Assembly (NCBI GenBank): GCA_965369815.1
Contig: CBDUQS010000012.1
Coordinates: 1 to 30,271, forward strand
DNA length: 30,271 nucleotides
Reading direction: 5' to 3'
DNA from: DAOWGG01 sp965369815
GTDB lineage: Bacteria; Patescibacteriota; Gracilibacteria; UM-FILTER-43-11
This document shows, in pieces, positions 23,317 through 30,271 of this stretch; the stretch's first letter is position 1, and each line of letters begins with the position of its first letter. Made by a program: the position numbers and the translations under genes. Under the pieces are notes generated by a model. It was not told where the DNA came from, did not search any database, and was given only the letters and a program-made list of their open reading frames with translations.

Positions 23317-24480
23317 ATGCCTAATAAAAGAAGACGAAGAAATCGGCCAAGGAATCGTCCTGCCCATAACCCCAAAAGAGCTACACAAAAGCCAGAGGTC
23401 AAATCTGTCCTATTAAAGGAATGGAGAAATAGGACATTTAAAACCCTAAAGCAACATAATGGGAAATTAGCAATATTAGGAACTGTTCTTGCTGTAGTTG
23501 GGGTTCGTTTGGGTATTAATGTATTTTTTCAGGGGGAAAAAACCAAAGAACTACCTACGGTAAGTACTTCTCTTGCCCCTCCAGAAGCAAATAAACCATT
23601 TATTAACCAAGAGCAATCAGAAACATCAAAAATTCCTGAAGAGGACTTTCATAAAATTTTAAGGCAACAGAAAAGGATTGATAAAATAGACCAACTAATT
23701 TATAGCGCTGAACAGAGTATGGCAAGCCTCGAAGAAGCCTTAAATGCTAAAATTAAAACTGTAAAAGATCCTCAGGTAGTGAAATTGCTAGAAACTCCTT
23801 TTAATGTGATGAATGACAACAAAAACAATCCACATAAAAATGTAGCGCGTTTAGAAAAAATGATGTGGTCGAAGGGGATTTCAGTTTATAATCAAGATCC
23901 AAGCCATTTTAACTATAGCTACCGTGCGTCCAAACAATCAAGCAGTGTCGCTTCAGCTTTTAGTATTACATCAAGGACTTTGATCACTCCAGATATAGAT
24001 GAAGGAAATTATATTAAATTGCTTTATCTGTATCATGAGCTTATGCATGCGCGCCAAGATGAACTCTTAAAAGAACGACTTTCTAAAATAGATAAAACTG
24101 AAGAGTATTTAGGTTTTATAGAAATGCTTCATAAAAAAGGAGTTATGTATGCAGAACCAAAATTTGAGTCTGAGGCTTTTACGGCTCAAATTGAAGTAGC
24201 AAACTTACTACTAGATGGGATGCTTAAAGAAGTATCGACAAAAAAAATATATCCAAACGATCCAGAATTTGTTGCGATAAGTAAAAAATTAGGTGCAAGT
24301 AAAGAAGATATGCAAATGGTTCAAGGGTTAATAATTCCAGCTTTTTATTATTACAAATACAAAAAGGATCAACAGGGAATTCCGAAGGAGTTTATAAGTT
24401 TTATTGCAAGAATGTATTCTAATACTAATCATTTACTTTTTGAGGTAAGTGACAAAGGTGAAATATTAATGCACGAATAA
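23317..24480 (+). CDS. Membrane-anchored HExxH putative metallopeptidase (387 aa)
   Basis: A very basic head (NKRRRRNRPRNRP, 3-15) precedes one membrane span (about 50-68), so the bulk should be outside the membrane. A helical linker (110-150) is followed by a domain with YHELMHARQDE: His240-Glu241-x-x-His244 is the zinc-binding HExxH motif of metallopeptidases, sitting in a hydrophobic helix (LLYLYHELMHA). A downstream ESEAFTAQIE (284-293) may supply the third, glutamate ligand, as in gluzincins. No named family recognised; a non-peptidase HExxH protein is possible. It has its own consensus promoter and probably a leaderless mRNA. It is the first gene after tRNA-Asn, inside the segment framed by the tRNA-end repeat. 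Confidence 0.65.
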   Translation: MPNKRRRRNRPRNRPAHNPKRATQKPEVKSVLLKEWRNRTFKTLKQHNGKLAILGTVLAVVGVRLGINVFFQGEKTKELPTVSTSLAPPEANKPFINQEQSETSKIPEEDFHKILRQQKRIDKIDQLIYSAEQSMASLEEALNAKIKTVKDPQVVKLLETPFNVMNDNKNNPHKNVARLEKMMWSKGISVYNQDPSHFNYSYRASKQSSSVASAFSITSRTLITPDIDEGNYIKLLYLYHELMHARQDELLKERLSKIDKTEEYLGFIEMLHKKGVMYAEPKFESEAFTAQIEVANLLLDGMLKEVSTKKIYPNDPEFVAISKKLGASKEDMQMVQGLIIPAFYYYKYKKDQQGIPKEFISFIARMYSNTNHLLFEVSDKGEILMHE

Positions 24481-24533
24481 AAAAAGTACTATTTAATAAC
24501 AAAAACAGTTCTAACTTCATACGTTACGGGGAG

Positions 24534-24565
24534 CCATAAGCCATTCGTTTTGCCTAAGCTTATGG
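24534..24565. other. Hairpin overlapping the malQ stop codon
   Basis: CCATAAGC / GCTTATGG perfect 8-bp stem with a 16-base loop; the right arm covers the TAA of malQ. No T run on either side, so its role as terminator is uncertain. Confidence 0.5.
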
Positions 24566-25942
24566 ACGAATAGAAACAGACGGTAGATTTTCAATCGAAA
24601 CAGAAACACGGTACTGCCAGTTTGTGTCACCAACCATTTTTTCCGTTCCTGGAATATTGATTCGATCAGTTGTAATAAGCCAATCCTGCATAGGAATAAT
24701 AACCGTTTGAGCAGGAGAACGAACCAGTGCGTCGCGAAATCGTATAGCAAGTATAGTATTGTCAGCGTCGAATTGAATTTTACAGTGCTTGCTTAGAAGT
24801 TTTTTTTCGTCAGTAGAAAGAAGCTTAAGATACCCAAGCAAGGTCTCTGTGTCGTGCGTTGTAGTTTGAGCGAATGTATTTGATGGATAATCAGAAAAAT
24901 TTGCATATCTTTTTGTGAACTTCTTTCTTTTTTCATTGTACGCAAATCGGAGGATCCGAACGCCTGGAATATTTAATGAATGGAGCATATCGCGAAGATC
25001 TTTTAGCCTATCACCAGAATCTTCTGCAAACAGTTCAAGACCAATATCACGACTATAGATGATAATTTTTTTCAGCATTTGAGCACCAGGACCCTTTTCA
25101 ACAGTATCGAGTTTTGAATCCGTCACGTGCATTGATCCATAAGAAAAAAATCCCTTTGCATGATCGAGCCGCACAACATCAAAAAGTTGCAACGTATAAT
25201 CAAGTCGGCATTTCCAAAGGGTAAAAATATCATCCAGGCACGATGTCTCTTGCCAATTATACAATGGATGCCCCCAAATTTGACGACCAAAATGCGCCTT
25301 GGGTCCATCCGGCAAACCAGATACTTTTTCCATCTCTCCATTTTCATTAAACTGGAAAAAATTTTGGAATTGCCACACAAGCGGACTTTGAAGCGGTATA
25401 TAAAACGACAAATCACCTATGATCTGGATATTATATTTACGGGCTTTATTCCGCAGTTTTTGAAATCCTTGATGCAATTGCCATTGCTCCAAAGCATACG
25501 CATGTATCTGCTTTTTTAATTTATTCGCCCACCTCGCCAATGCTTTTGCATCACGCCTTCGTATATCCGCATCCCACTGCATCCAATCGTCTGTACCAAA
25601 ATGATCTCTGAGCGCACAGAAAAGAGCATAATTTGGAAGCCATTCTTTTTGTTTTGCTGCAAATGACGATAGTTCTTGTTTTGAAGGTTTTTTTCTTTTA
25701 AGTGAAGGGGAAAGATAACGGGAATCAAGACCGACGCCGTACCCCTTGTACGGAGACGGAACATGATCTTTTTTACTGTCGGGAACCAGCTGGGTTTCAT
25801 GAAGCGGAAGGAGCTGCCAAGCCGTTTGCCCAGTCGCATGAAGCCAATCTAAAAAAAGTAAGGCGGTATCCAAATCACCATGTTTGTTTTTATCGCTCCA
25901 CAATGCAGATAGCGGCACCGCAGTACCTATGGTCTTTTTCAT
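24560..25942 (-). CDS. malQ: 4-alpha-glucanotransferase (amylomaltase, GH77)
   Basis: Moves alpha-1,4-glucan segments between maltodextrins in the cytoplasm, feeding glycogen or maltodextrin breakdown. Family marks: WQLLPLHET (42-50) and SPYKGYGVGLDSRYLS (63-78), and the GH77 catalytic trio: Asp260 in VRLDHAKGF (nucleophile), Glu307 in ELFAEDSGD (acid/base) and Asp364 in THDTET. 460 residues is slightly short for the usual 480-520. It is divergent from glgA over 94 bases with overlapping promoters, so the two may be controlled together. A perfect TATAAT box lies at 25994-25989. Confidence 0.92.
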   Translation of the reverse strand: MKKTIGTAVPLSALWSDKNKHGDLDTALLFLDWLHATGQTAWQLLPLHETQLVPDSKKDHVPSPYKGYGVGLDSRYLSPSLKRKKPSKQELSSFAAKQKEWLPNYALFCALRDHFGTDDWMQWDADIRRRDAKALARWANKLKKQIHAYALEQWQLHQGFQKLRNKARKYNIQIIGDLSFYIPLQSPLVWQFQNFFQFNENGEMEKVSGLPDGPKAHFGRQIWGHPLYNWQETSCLDDIFTLWKCRLDYTLQLFDVVRLDHAKGFFSYGSMHVTDSKLDTVEKGPGAQMLKKIIIYSRDIGLELFAEDSGDRLKDLRDMLHSLNIPGVRILRFAYNEKRKKFTKRYANFSDYPSNTFAQTTTHDTETLLGYLKLLSTDEKKLLSKHCKIQFDADNTILAIRFRDALVRSPAQTVIIPMQDWLITTDRINIPGTEKMVGDTNWQYRVSVSIENLPSVSIRP

Positions 25943-25988
25943 ATGTAATTAATAAGAATATCCTTGAATTATTTGAACTATATGGGTA

Positions 25989-26016
25989 ATTATACACAGA
26001 TTGAGAAAATTGACAT
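25989..26016 (-). promoter_or_regulatory. malQ promoter overlapping the glgA promoter
   Basis: On the minus strand: ATGTCA (26016-26011), 16-base spacer, TATAAT (25994-25989). The -10 is perfect and the -35 weak. The glgA -35 (26001-26006) lies inside this spacer, so the two polymerases would exclude each other. Confidence 0.55.
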
Positions 26017-26029
26017 ATTTTGATATACT
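26001..26029 (+). promoter_or_regulatory. Extended -10 promoter of glgA, leaderless
   Basis: TTGAGA (26001-26006), 17-base spacer, TGA-TATACT (-10 at 26024-26029) with the extended TGn element; ATG 26037 is 7 bases after the -10, so the mRNA should begin at the start codon. Confidence 0.75.
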
Positions 26030-26036
26030 GCGACAC

Positions 26037-27632
26037 ATGAATATTCTTTTTTTAGCAGCAGAAGTGGCACCATTCGTCACTGTCGGAGGGCTTTCGCAAG
26101 TCATGTATTTTCTTCCGCGTGCTATGTATGATGTCGGTCATGACGTTCGAACGCTGACACCAAAGCACGGCGCAATGGACAAGTGTATGGACGACAAAAT
26201 AAAAATGGGAACAGAAAAAATTCTCGTTCCCACAGCCCACAGTTGGCATAAAAAAAGATCATCAAAAAAAACGCAAGCAATCACCTGTACGGTGTCTCAC
26301 CTTATTTCTACCACAAAGAAAAACACCTCCATGTATTTTTTGGAAAACAAAGAATATTACGGTATGCGTGCGAATGTATTTGGGTATGCAGACGATCATA
26401 TTCGATTCGCACTCTTTTCCAAAGCTGCTTTGGAATGGCTGCTTTATTTGCATAAAAAGAAGAAATCAGAAAAACAAAAAAACGAAAAAACGAAAAAAAC
26501 GTGGTTTCCAAATGTAATTCACTGCCATGATTGGCATACCGCATATTTTATTGAATTGGCGAGAAAGGATCCACGATATCAGAAAATACTAGAAAAAATT
26601 CCCATAGTATTGACGGTGCATAATTTTAAATACCAGGGAAATGGAGACTTTAAATACGTTGCAAAAAAAGAAAAGGATGATGGAGCAAGTCCACTTGCAG
26701 CCCTCAATTCACCAAAACTCAAAAATCAAAACGCACTCAAACGCGGCCTCAAATATGCAGACGCAATAAATACGGTAAGCCCAGCACATGCAATTGAAGT
26801 ACTGACACCAGAATATGCAGAAGGTCTTGATGAAACACTTCAAAATGTCCGAGGGAAATTGAGTGGTATTTTAAACGGACTTGATACAAAAGAATTTAAT
26901 CCGAGTACGGATCCAATAATTAAAAAATGTTTTAGTAAAAAATCTTTTGTGAGCAGTCGTGCAATAAATAAACGAGACCTTCAGAGAGAATTTTCTTTGC
27001 CAATGGATGATAATGCTCCACTCCTTGCATATTCCGGACGCCTTGCCTCGCAGAAAGGGCTGGACATTATGCTCAAAACCCTCCCACATTTACTCGAAGA
27101 GAAAAAAAACATTCAGCTTATTGTACTTGGTGGCGGAGACGATGAATACCGACATCGGTTGACTAAGTTGCAAAATAAATATCCTGATCGTGTCGGACTC
27201 CATTTGCTTCCGAATTTTCAATTACCACGAAAAATATTTGCCGGAGCCGACATGCTCCTTGTTCCAAGTATTTTTGAACCAGGAGGAATCGTTGCGCTCG
27301 AGGCCCTTCGCTATGGCGCGATTCCCATTGTAAGGAGAACAGGAGGCTTGGGGGATATTATTCAGGATTTTAATTCAGTAACCGGCGAGGGTAATGGATT
27401 TTCGTTTAAACAAAAAGATCCATGGTCACTTTATGCCGCAATAATAGAATCATTAACAATATATAAAGATAGAAAACTTTGGCACAAGCTTGTTTCGAAT
27501 GCGTTATCGTGTGATTTTTCTTGGAAACATGTGACAGAAGAATATATTGAGTGGTACCGACGTGCAGTAGAAAGACGCCGACGTGCGACCAGTGAGACAC
27601 CCCATCCAGCGTATCGATTGAACGGAAATTAA
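26037..27632 (+). CDS. glgA: Glycogen/starch synthase, GT5 family
   Basis: Adds glucose from a nucleotide sugar to the growing alpha-1,4-glucan. Start set at ATG 26037 (531 aa): MNILFLAAEVAPF is the normal GlgA beginning, and the upstream TTG at 26001 is the promoter's -35. Two Rossmann-type halves are seen: N-terminal TVGGLSQV and HCHDWHTAYF, then AYSGRLASQKGLD and PSIFEPGGIVALEALRYGAIP with RTGGLGDI for the donor site. Oddity: position 15, a lysine in the usual K[TV]GGL nucleotide-sugar motif, is threonine here, and EPCGL is EPGGI, so donor preference (ADP- or UDP-glucose) cannot be assumed. glgP follows after 32 bases. Confidence 0.9.
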   Translation: MNILFLAAEVAPFVTVGGLSQVMYFLPRAMYDVGHDVRTLTPKHGAMDKCMDDKIKMGTEKILVPTAHSWHKKRSSKKTQAITCTVSHLISTTKKNTSMYFLENKEYYGMRANVFGYADDHIRFALFSKAALEWLLYLHKKKKSEKQKNEKTKKTWFPNVIHCHDWHTAYFIELARKDPRYQKILEKIPIVLTVHNFKYQGNGDFKYVAKKEKDDGASPLAALNSPKLKNQNALKRGLKYADAINTVSPAHAIEVLTPEYAEGLDETLQNVRGKLSGILNGLDTKEFNPSTDPIIKKCFSKKSFVSSRAINKRDLQREFSLPMDDNAPLLAYSGRLASQKGLDIMLKTLPHLLEEKKNIQLIVLGGGDDEYRHRLTKLQNKYPDRVGLHLLPNFQLPRKIFAGADMLLVPSIFEPGGIVALEALRYGAIPIVRRTGGLGDIIQDFNSVTGEGNGFSFKQKDPWSLYAAIIESLTIYKDRKLWHKLVSNALSCDFSWKHVTEEYIEWYRRAVERRRRATSETPHPAYRLNGN

Positions 27633-27664
27633 TAATTTCCCTAATCATTTAAATTGTTAATTGC

Positions 27665-29341
27665 ATGAGACACAAAGAAGAACTCAATTGGTTTAAGGCA
27701 CAGCAGTCAAAAGCGCAATTTCAACGATTCCAAGAACGTCCTATCGCCTATTTTTGCGCGGAATACGCGCTTTGGCAAACAATTCCAACCTATGCAGGCG
27801 GACTTGGTATTTTAGCAGGAGATGTAGTACGGGAAGCTGCCGATCGAAAACTTCCGTTTGTCGCGGTCGGTTTGCACTACCATAAGGAATATATCCGTGG
27901 CTCAGGAGATGCTATGAAAATACCAGCTCGAATTACGCCGGAAAAGGTAGGATTGAAACCTATTTTGAATGAAAAAGGAGAACGTTTAAATATATCAGTA
28001 CCCATACAAGATCATGATGTAATAGTGCAAGCCTGGGAATTTAAACAAGGAGAAAACACAATCTACATGTTAGATACAGATGTTAAAGAAAACACAGTGG
28101 CTGATCGCAGAATAACAGACCACCTTTATATAGGAGATAAAGAAGTTCGGCTGAAGCAGGAAATTATTCTGGGAATAGGAGGACTACGCCTCCTTGAGGC
28201 ACTTGCTATTCATCCATCAGTGTATCACCTGAATGAAGGACATTCAGCCATGCTCATGTTTGAATTGATTCGACATGAAATGGAAGAGAGGAAATTAAGT
28301 TTTGACGAAGCAAAGCAATTTGCCAAGAGGCGTGTTGTGTTTACCAATCATACGCTTATGACGGCAGGGTATGAAGTATATAGCAATGATTTAGTTTCAC
28401 TCTTACTCTCTAGGTACGCGCAACAAATTCAAGTCCCTATATCTGAGCTTATAAAATTAGGATTGGTGCAGGAATCAAGCATGTTTTCTATGACTGTACT
28501 ACTACTTCGTACAGCAGGGATTATTAGCGCGGTAAGCAAGTTGCATGCAAAAAAGGCACTGGAAATCTGGCCTGATCATCCTATGGTTGGGATAACGAAT
28601 GGTGTACATACAAAAACGTGGGATAAAATCGGAACAGACGTATCTAAGCAAGGAACTTTTTGGGCACGTCATCAAAAGAGAAAAATGGAACTATTAGCAT
28701 ATATGAAGAATAAGCTTGGTGTGGAATGGGGCAAAGATGAACTACTTATCGGATGGGCAAGACGATTTGTCGCATATAAGCGTCCACTTGCTGTCCTTGA
28801 TGATGTGGAGCGATTTAAAAAAATTGCACAAAATACTGATAAACCTGTGCGCCTTGTTATTGGAGGCGTCCCACATGTAGATGATAGTGATGGACTTGCC
28901 ATGCTCGAAAAGCTCAAATCATTGGTAGAGGGAGAGCTCGCAGGAACTGTTGTCTATATACCAAAATACAGCATGGATCTAGCAAAAATACTGACATCTG
29001 GCTGTGATGTCTGGTTAAATACACCAATTGTCGGGTTTGAAGCATGTGGCACAAGCGGCATGAAAGCGGCTATGAATGGCGTATTGCCCTTTAGCACCAA
29101 AGACGGCTGGGTTGATGAAATTGAGTTGTCCAAGGTCGGGTGGCATATTGATAGTGATAATGTAACCGAAAGTATTCTTAATATTCTCGAGCATGACATT
29201 ATACCAATGTATTATAATCGCAACAACTCAGGTGTGCCAAAGCTTTGGGAGGAATACATGAGAAATGCCCGAACCATGGCAATGGATCAGTTTTGTGCAA
29301 CCCGAATGCTCCGGGAATATGTGGAAATGCTGTATTTATAA
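27665..29341 (+). CDS. glgP: Alpha-glucan phosphorylase (GT35), short type
   Basis: Releases glucose-1-phosphate from glycogen or maltodextrin using phosphate and PLP. The PLP-binding lysine is Lys467 in CGTSGMKAAMNG. Other marks: PTYAGGLGILAGD near the N-terminus, YHLNEGHSA, VFTNHTL and RFVAYKRP. At 558 residues it belongs to the shorter bacterial/archaeal class of about 550-850 aa, not the 800-residue Escherichia coli GlgP type. It lies 32 bases after glgA on the same strand, with no separate promoter or Shine-Dalgarno site seen. With GlgA and MalQ it can build and degrade a linear glucan; no branching enzyme is present in the window. Confidence 0.92.
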   Translation: MRHKEELNWFKAQQSKAQFQRFQERPIAYFCAEYALWQTIPTYAGGLGILAGDVVREAADRKLPFVAVGLHYHKEYIRGSGDAMKIPARITPEKVGLKPILNEKGERLNISVPIQDHDVIVQAWEFKQGENTIYMLDTDVKENTVADRRITDHLYIGDKEVRLKQEIILGIGGLRLLEALAIHPSVYHLNEGHSAMLMFELIRHEMEERKLSFDEAKQFAKRRVVFTNHTLMTAGYEVYSNDLVSLLLSRYAQQIQVPISELIKLGLVQESSMFSMTVLLLRTAGIISAVSKLHAKKALEIWPDHPMVGITNGVHTKTWDKIGTDVSKQGTFWARHQKRKMELLAYMKNKLGVEWGKDELLIGWARRFVAYKRPLAVLDDVERFKKIAQNTDKPVRLVIGGVPHVDDSDGLAMLEKLKSLVEGELAGTVVYIPKYSMDLAKILTSGCDVWLNTPIVGFEACGTSGMKAAMNGVLPFSTKDGWVDEIELSKVGWHIDSDNVTESILNILEHDIIPMYYNRNNSGVPKLWEEYMRNARTMAMDQFCATRMLREYVEMLYL

Positions 29342-29438
29342 CTGACGGATTACAAGTTGCGGCATTTTCAGCGGATTCAAAAGCCTCTCCCTCTTTTCCT
29401 GTACCCTCTCACAATAATCAACGTCTGAAATAAGGGTT

Positions 29439-29636
29439 TTAATAGTGAGATGCCGAGGGAGCCATTTTTGTATGCAAAATTGCGGAGAAGACTGAATGAG
29501 AATCAGCTGGTTCGCCGCGAAAAATGAAACCCGTAGATTCAGGATTTATCCTGAATAAAGGGTGAATATTTGAGCGATCGACCGCACAATGAGCATAGCG
29601 AATGAGCACGTGAGAATATCCAGTCGGGAGAACCAT
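29439..29636 (-). CDS. Possible small protein coupled to glutamate-cysteine ligase (65 aa)
   Basis: Unrecognised. Start taken at ATG 29636-29634, four bases after the ligase stop, because a GGGAG lies 8 bases before it: one of the few Shine-Dalgarno-like sites in the window. The product begins MVLPTGYSHVLIRYAH and includes PESTGFIFRGEPADSH. A longer start at 29693 would overlap the ligase gene by 53 bases. Caution: its first bases coincide with the distal copy of the tRNA-Asn end, so the frame could be accidental; the Shine-Dalgarno-like GGGAG also encodes the ligase's last residues. Confidence 0.35.
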   Translation of the reverse strand: MVLPTGYSHVLIRYAHCAVDRSNIHPLFRINPESTGFIFRGEPADSHSVFSAILHTKMAPSASHY

Positions 29637-29637
29637 T
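29618..29637 (+). repeat. Distal copy of tRNA-Asn 3' end (possible attachment site)
   Basis: ATCCAGTCGGGAGAACCATT matches the tRNA-Asn end and its two following bases (23224-23243) at 18 of 20 positions, in the same orientation. It sits 3 bases from the ligase stop codon. No integrase gene lies between the copies. Confidence 0.5.
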
Positions 29638-29640
29638 TTA

Positions 29641-30271
29641 TTAACTCCCTGACCATTCAAGAACTTTTCTTGGATTTTTATGCCATTCCCCATTCCACAT
29701 TTCCATTACATATTCAGCGGGAGATTGTTCGCGTACAAAAACATATTCTTTGATAGGCCAAAGAAATCGAGAAGCATCAACACGATGATTAATTTTTCTG
29801 TGTCGCTTTTTTAATGAAAAAGAAGCAATTTCCAAAAGTTCCTTGGCAAGATCGAGTATTTTTCCTCCATTAGGTATTCTTGCTTGCAGGGCGTGTTTAC
29901 AGATATCTTCTCGAACTTCTAAGTGGTCGCTAAATGTCCAATTTTTTACGAGATTTTGACATTCTTTCATTACATCTGGACTCAGTGTTACGGCGCGTAT
30001 TATTGCGGGAACCGAGGAGATTAGATGGGGAGGTACCGTGTCAAACCCACGATATTCAAGATAGTGTTTTAATCGCACCTCACTCCAAACGGATTTTATG
30101 TGTAGATAAAAATCTTCTATACGAGCTGTATGCTTTCCAAAGCCATTTTTTAAAAAATCATCAAATGATAAAGGTACAAAAAATTGCTCTCCCTTTCTAT
30201 CAATCCTTCGCATTGGCAACTTTAAAAGGTGATCAACCCATTTCTCAAAACAAAAGTCTTCTTCAAAAAAT
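29641..30271 (-). CDS. Glutamate-cysteine ligase, GCS2 family, C-terminal part, cut by window edge
   Basis: ATP-dependent joining of glutamate and cysteine, the first step to glutathione or related thiols. The frame stays open to the window end (about 210 residues visible, start outside). Family pattern: KWVDHLLKLPMRRI, then SFDDFLKNGFG, then the strong EVRLKHYLEYRGFDTVPP block and a run of helices with W and L spacing. In the family this last block reads close to EVRLK.YLE.R..D. The last 50 residues are basic and less conserved. An apparent internal ATG (30219) is not the true start, since the conserved region begins upstream of it. Other GCS2-like ligases (for example EgtA) are possible; the N-terminal ATP-site half is not visible. 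Confidence 0.75.
   Translation of the reverse strand, partial: FFEEDFCFEKWVDHLLKLPMRRIDRKGEQFFVPLSFDDFLKNGFGKHTARIEDFYLHIKSVWSEVRLKHYLEYRGFDTVPPHLISSVPAIIRAVTLSPDVMKECQNLVKNWTFSDHLEVREDICKHALQARIPNGGKILDLAKELLEIASFSLKKRHRKINHRVDASRFLWPIKEYVFVREQSPAEYVMEMWNGEWHKNPRKVLEWSGS

Noticed and set aside
23178..23402. Minus-strand ORF across tRNA-Asn ending PDWIRTSDPSINSRMLYR
   Set aside because: Classic false frame antisense to a tRNA; the tRNA cloverleaf and the plus-strand HExxH gene explain the sequence.
25160..25519. 119-codon plus-strand frame
   Set aside because: Antisense to the catalytic part of malQ.
26001..26036. Upstream TTG start for glgA
   Set aside because: The bases are the -35 and -10 of a strong promoter, and the normal GlgA N-terminus begins at ATG 26037.
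1..30271. Genetic code 25 (TGA as glycine)
   Set aside because: All long genes, up to 1345 codons, are intact under the standard code and no protein needs TGA read as glycine.

Overview
The window reads like a chromosomal segment of an AT-rich Patescibacteria (CPR) bacterium. Peregrinibacteria-like is my best guess, from gene style only. The clues are very large PKD-repeat surface proteins, VirB2-like double-membrane-span segments (one fused to a PKD array), an SLH/Kazal cell-wall protein, very sparse Shine-Dalgarno sites and several apparently leaderless promoters. All 24 stop codons I could read are TAA (21) or TAG (3). The standard genetic code fits every long gene. No rRNA, IS element, integrase or CRISPR array was seen, and no gap between genes exceeds 300 bases (longest is about 277, at 16720-16996).

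Layout. 1-645: the 5' part of aroA (minus) behind a 34-residue membrane peptide. 645-3119, 5754-8084 and 8132-12169: three PKD proteins, the last preceded by a VirB2-like pilin (12171-12599) with its own promoter. Set among them are a TPR-like protein (3202-4602) and a PHP-family phosphatase (4724-5551, plus). 12836-13948: an unusual regulator with one sigma region 4 domain and several winged helices. 14128-14268: a small very basic protein with a good promoter. 14371-16719: apparent operon xthA - FTR1 iron permease - ZIP transporter. 16997-17506: membrane-anchored thioredoxin, divergent from a Crp/Fnr regulator (17654-18328). Then a 2Fe-2S ferredoxin, HflX, and the SLH/Kazal/Asp-His-rich protein (19935-22064), which ends at a bidirectional terminator facing a NagB-like protein (22153-23088). 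23167-23241: tRNA-Asn(GUU). 23317-24480: a membrane-anchored HExxH protein. 24560-29341: alpha-glucan cluster of malQ (minus) divergent from glgA-glgP (plus). 29439-30271: a small ORF and the 3' part of a GCS2-type glutamate-cysteine ligase (minus).

How the parts may work together (inference). The pilin, the pilin-PKD fusion and the two other membrane PKD proteins look like one surface apparatus with long Ig-like stalks, several carrying acidic DxDxDG loops suited to calcium. The FTR1/ZIP/xthA, thioredoxin, Crp/Fnr and ferredoxin genes suggest metal uptake and redox response. MalQ, GlgA and GlgP suggest storage-glucan turnover; GlgC and GlgB are not in the window.

Most worth checking: an 18/20 direct repeat of the tRNA-Asn 3' end at 29618-29637, which would frame the 23.2-29.6 kb block as an island; the pilin/PKD system; the sigma4-winged-helix regulator; leaderless promoters; and a TTCGAA-type repeat built into the aroA reading frame.
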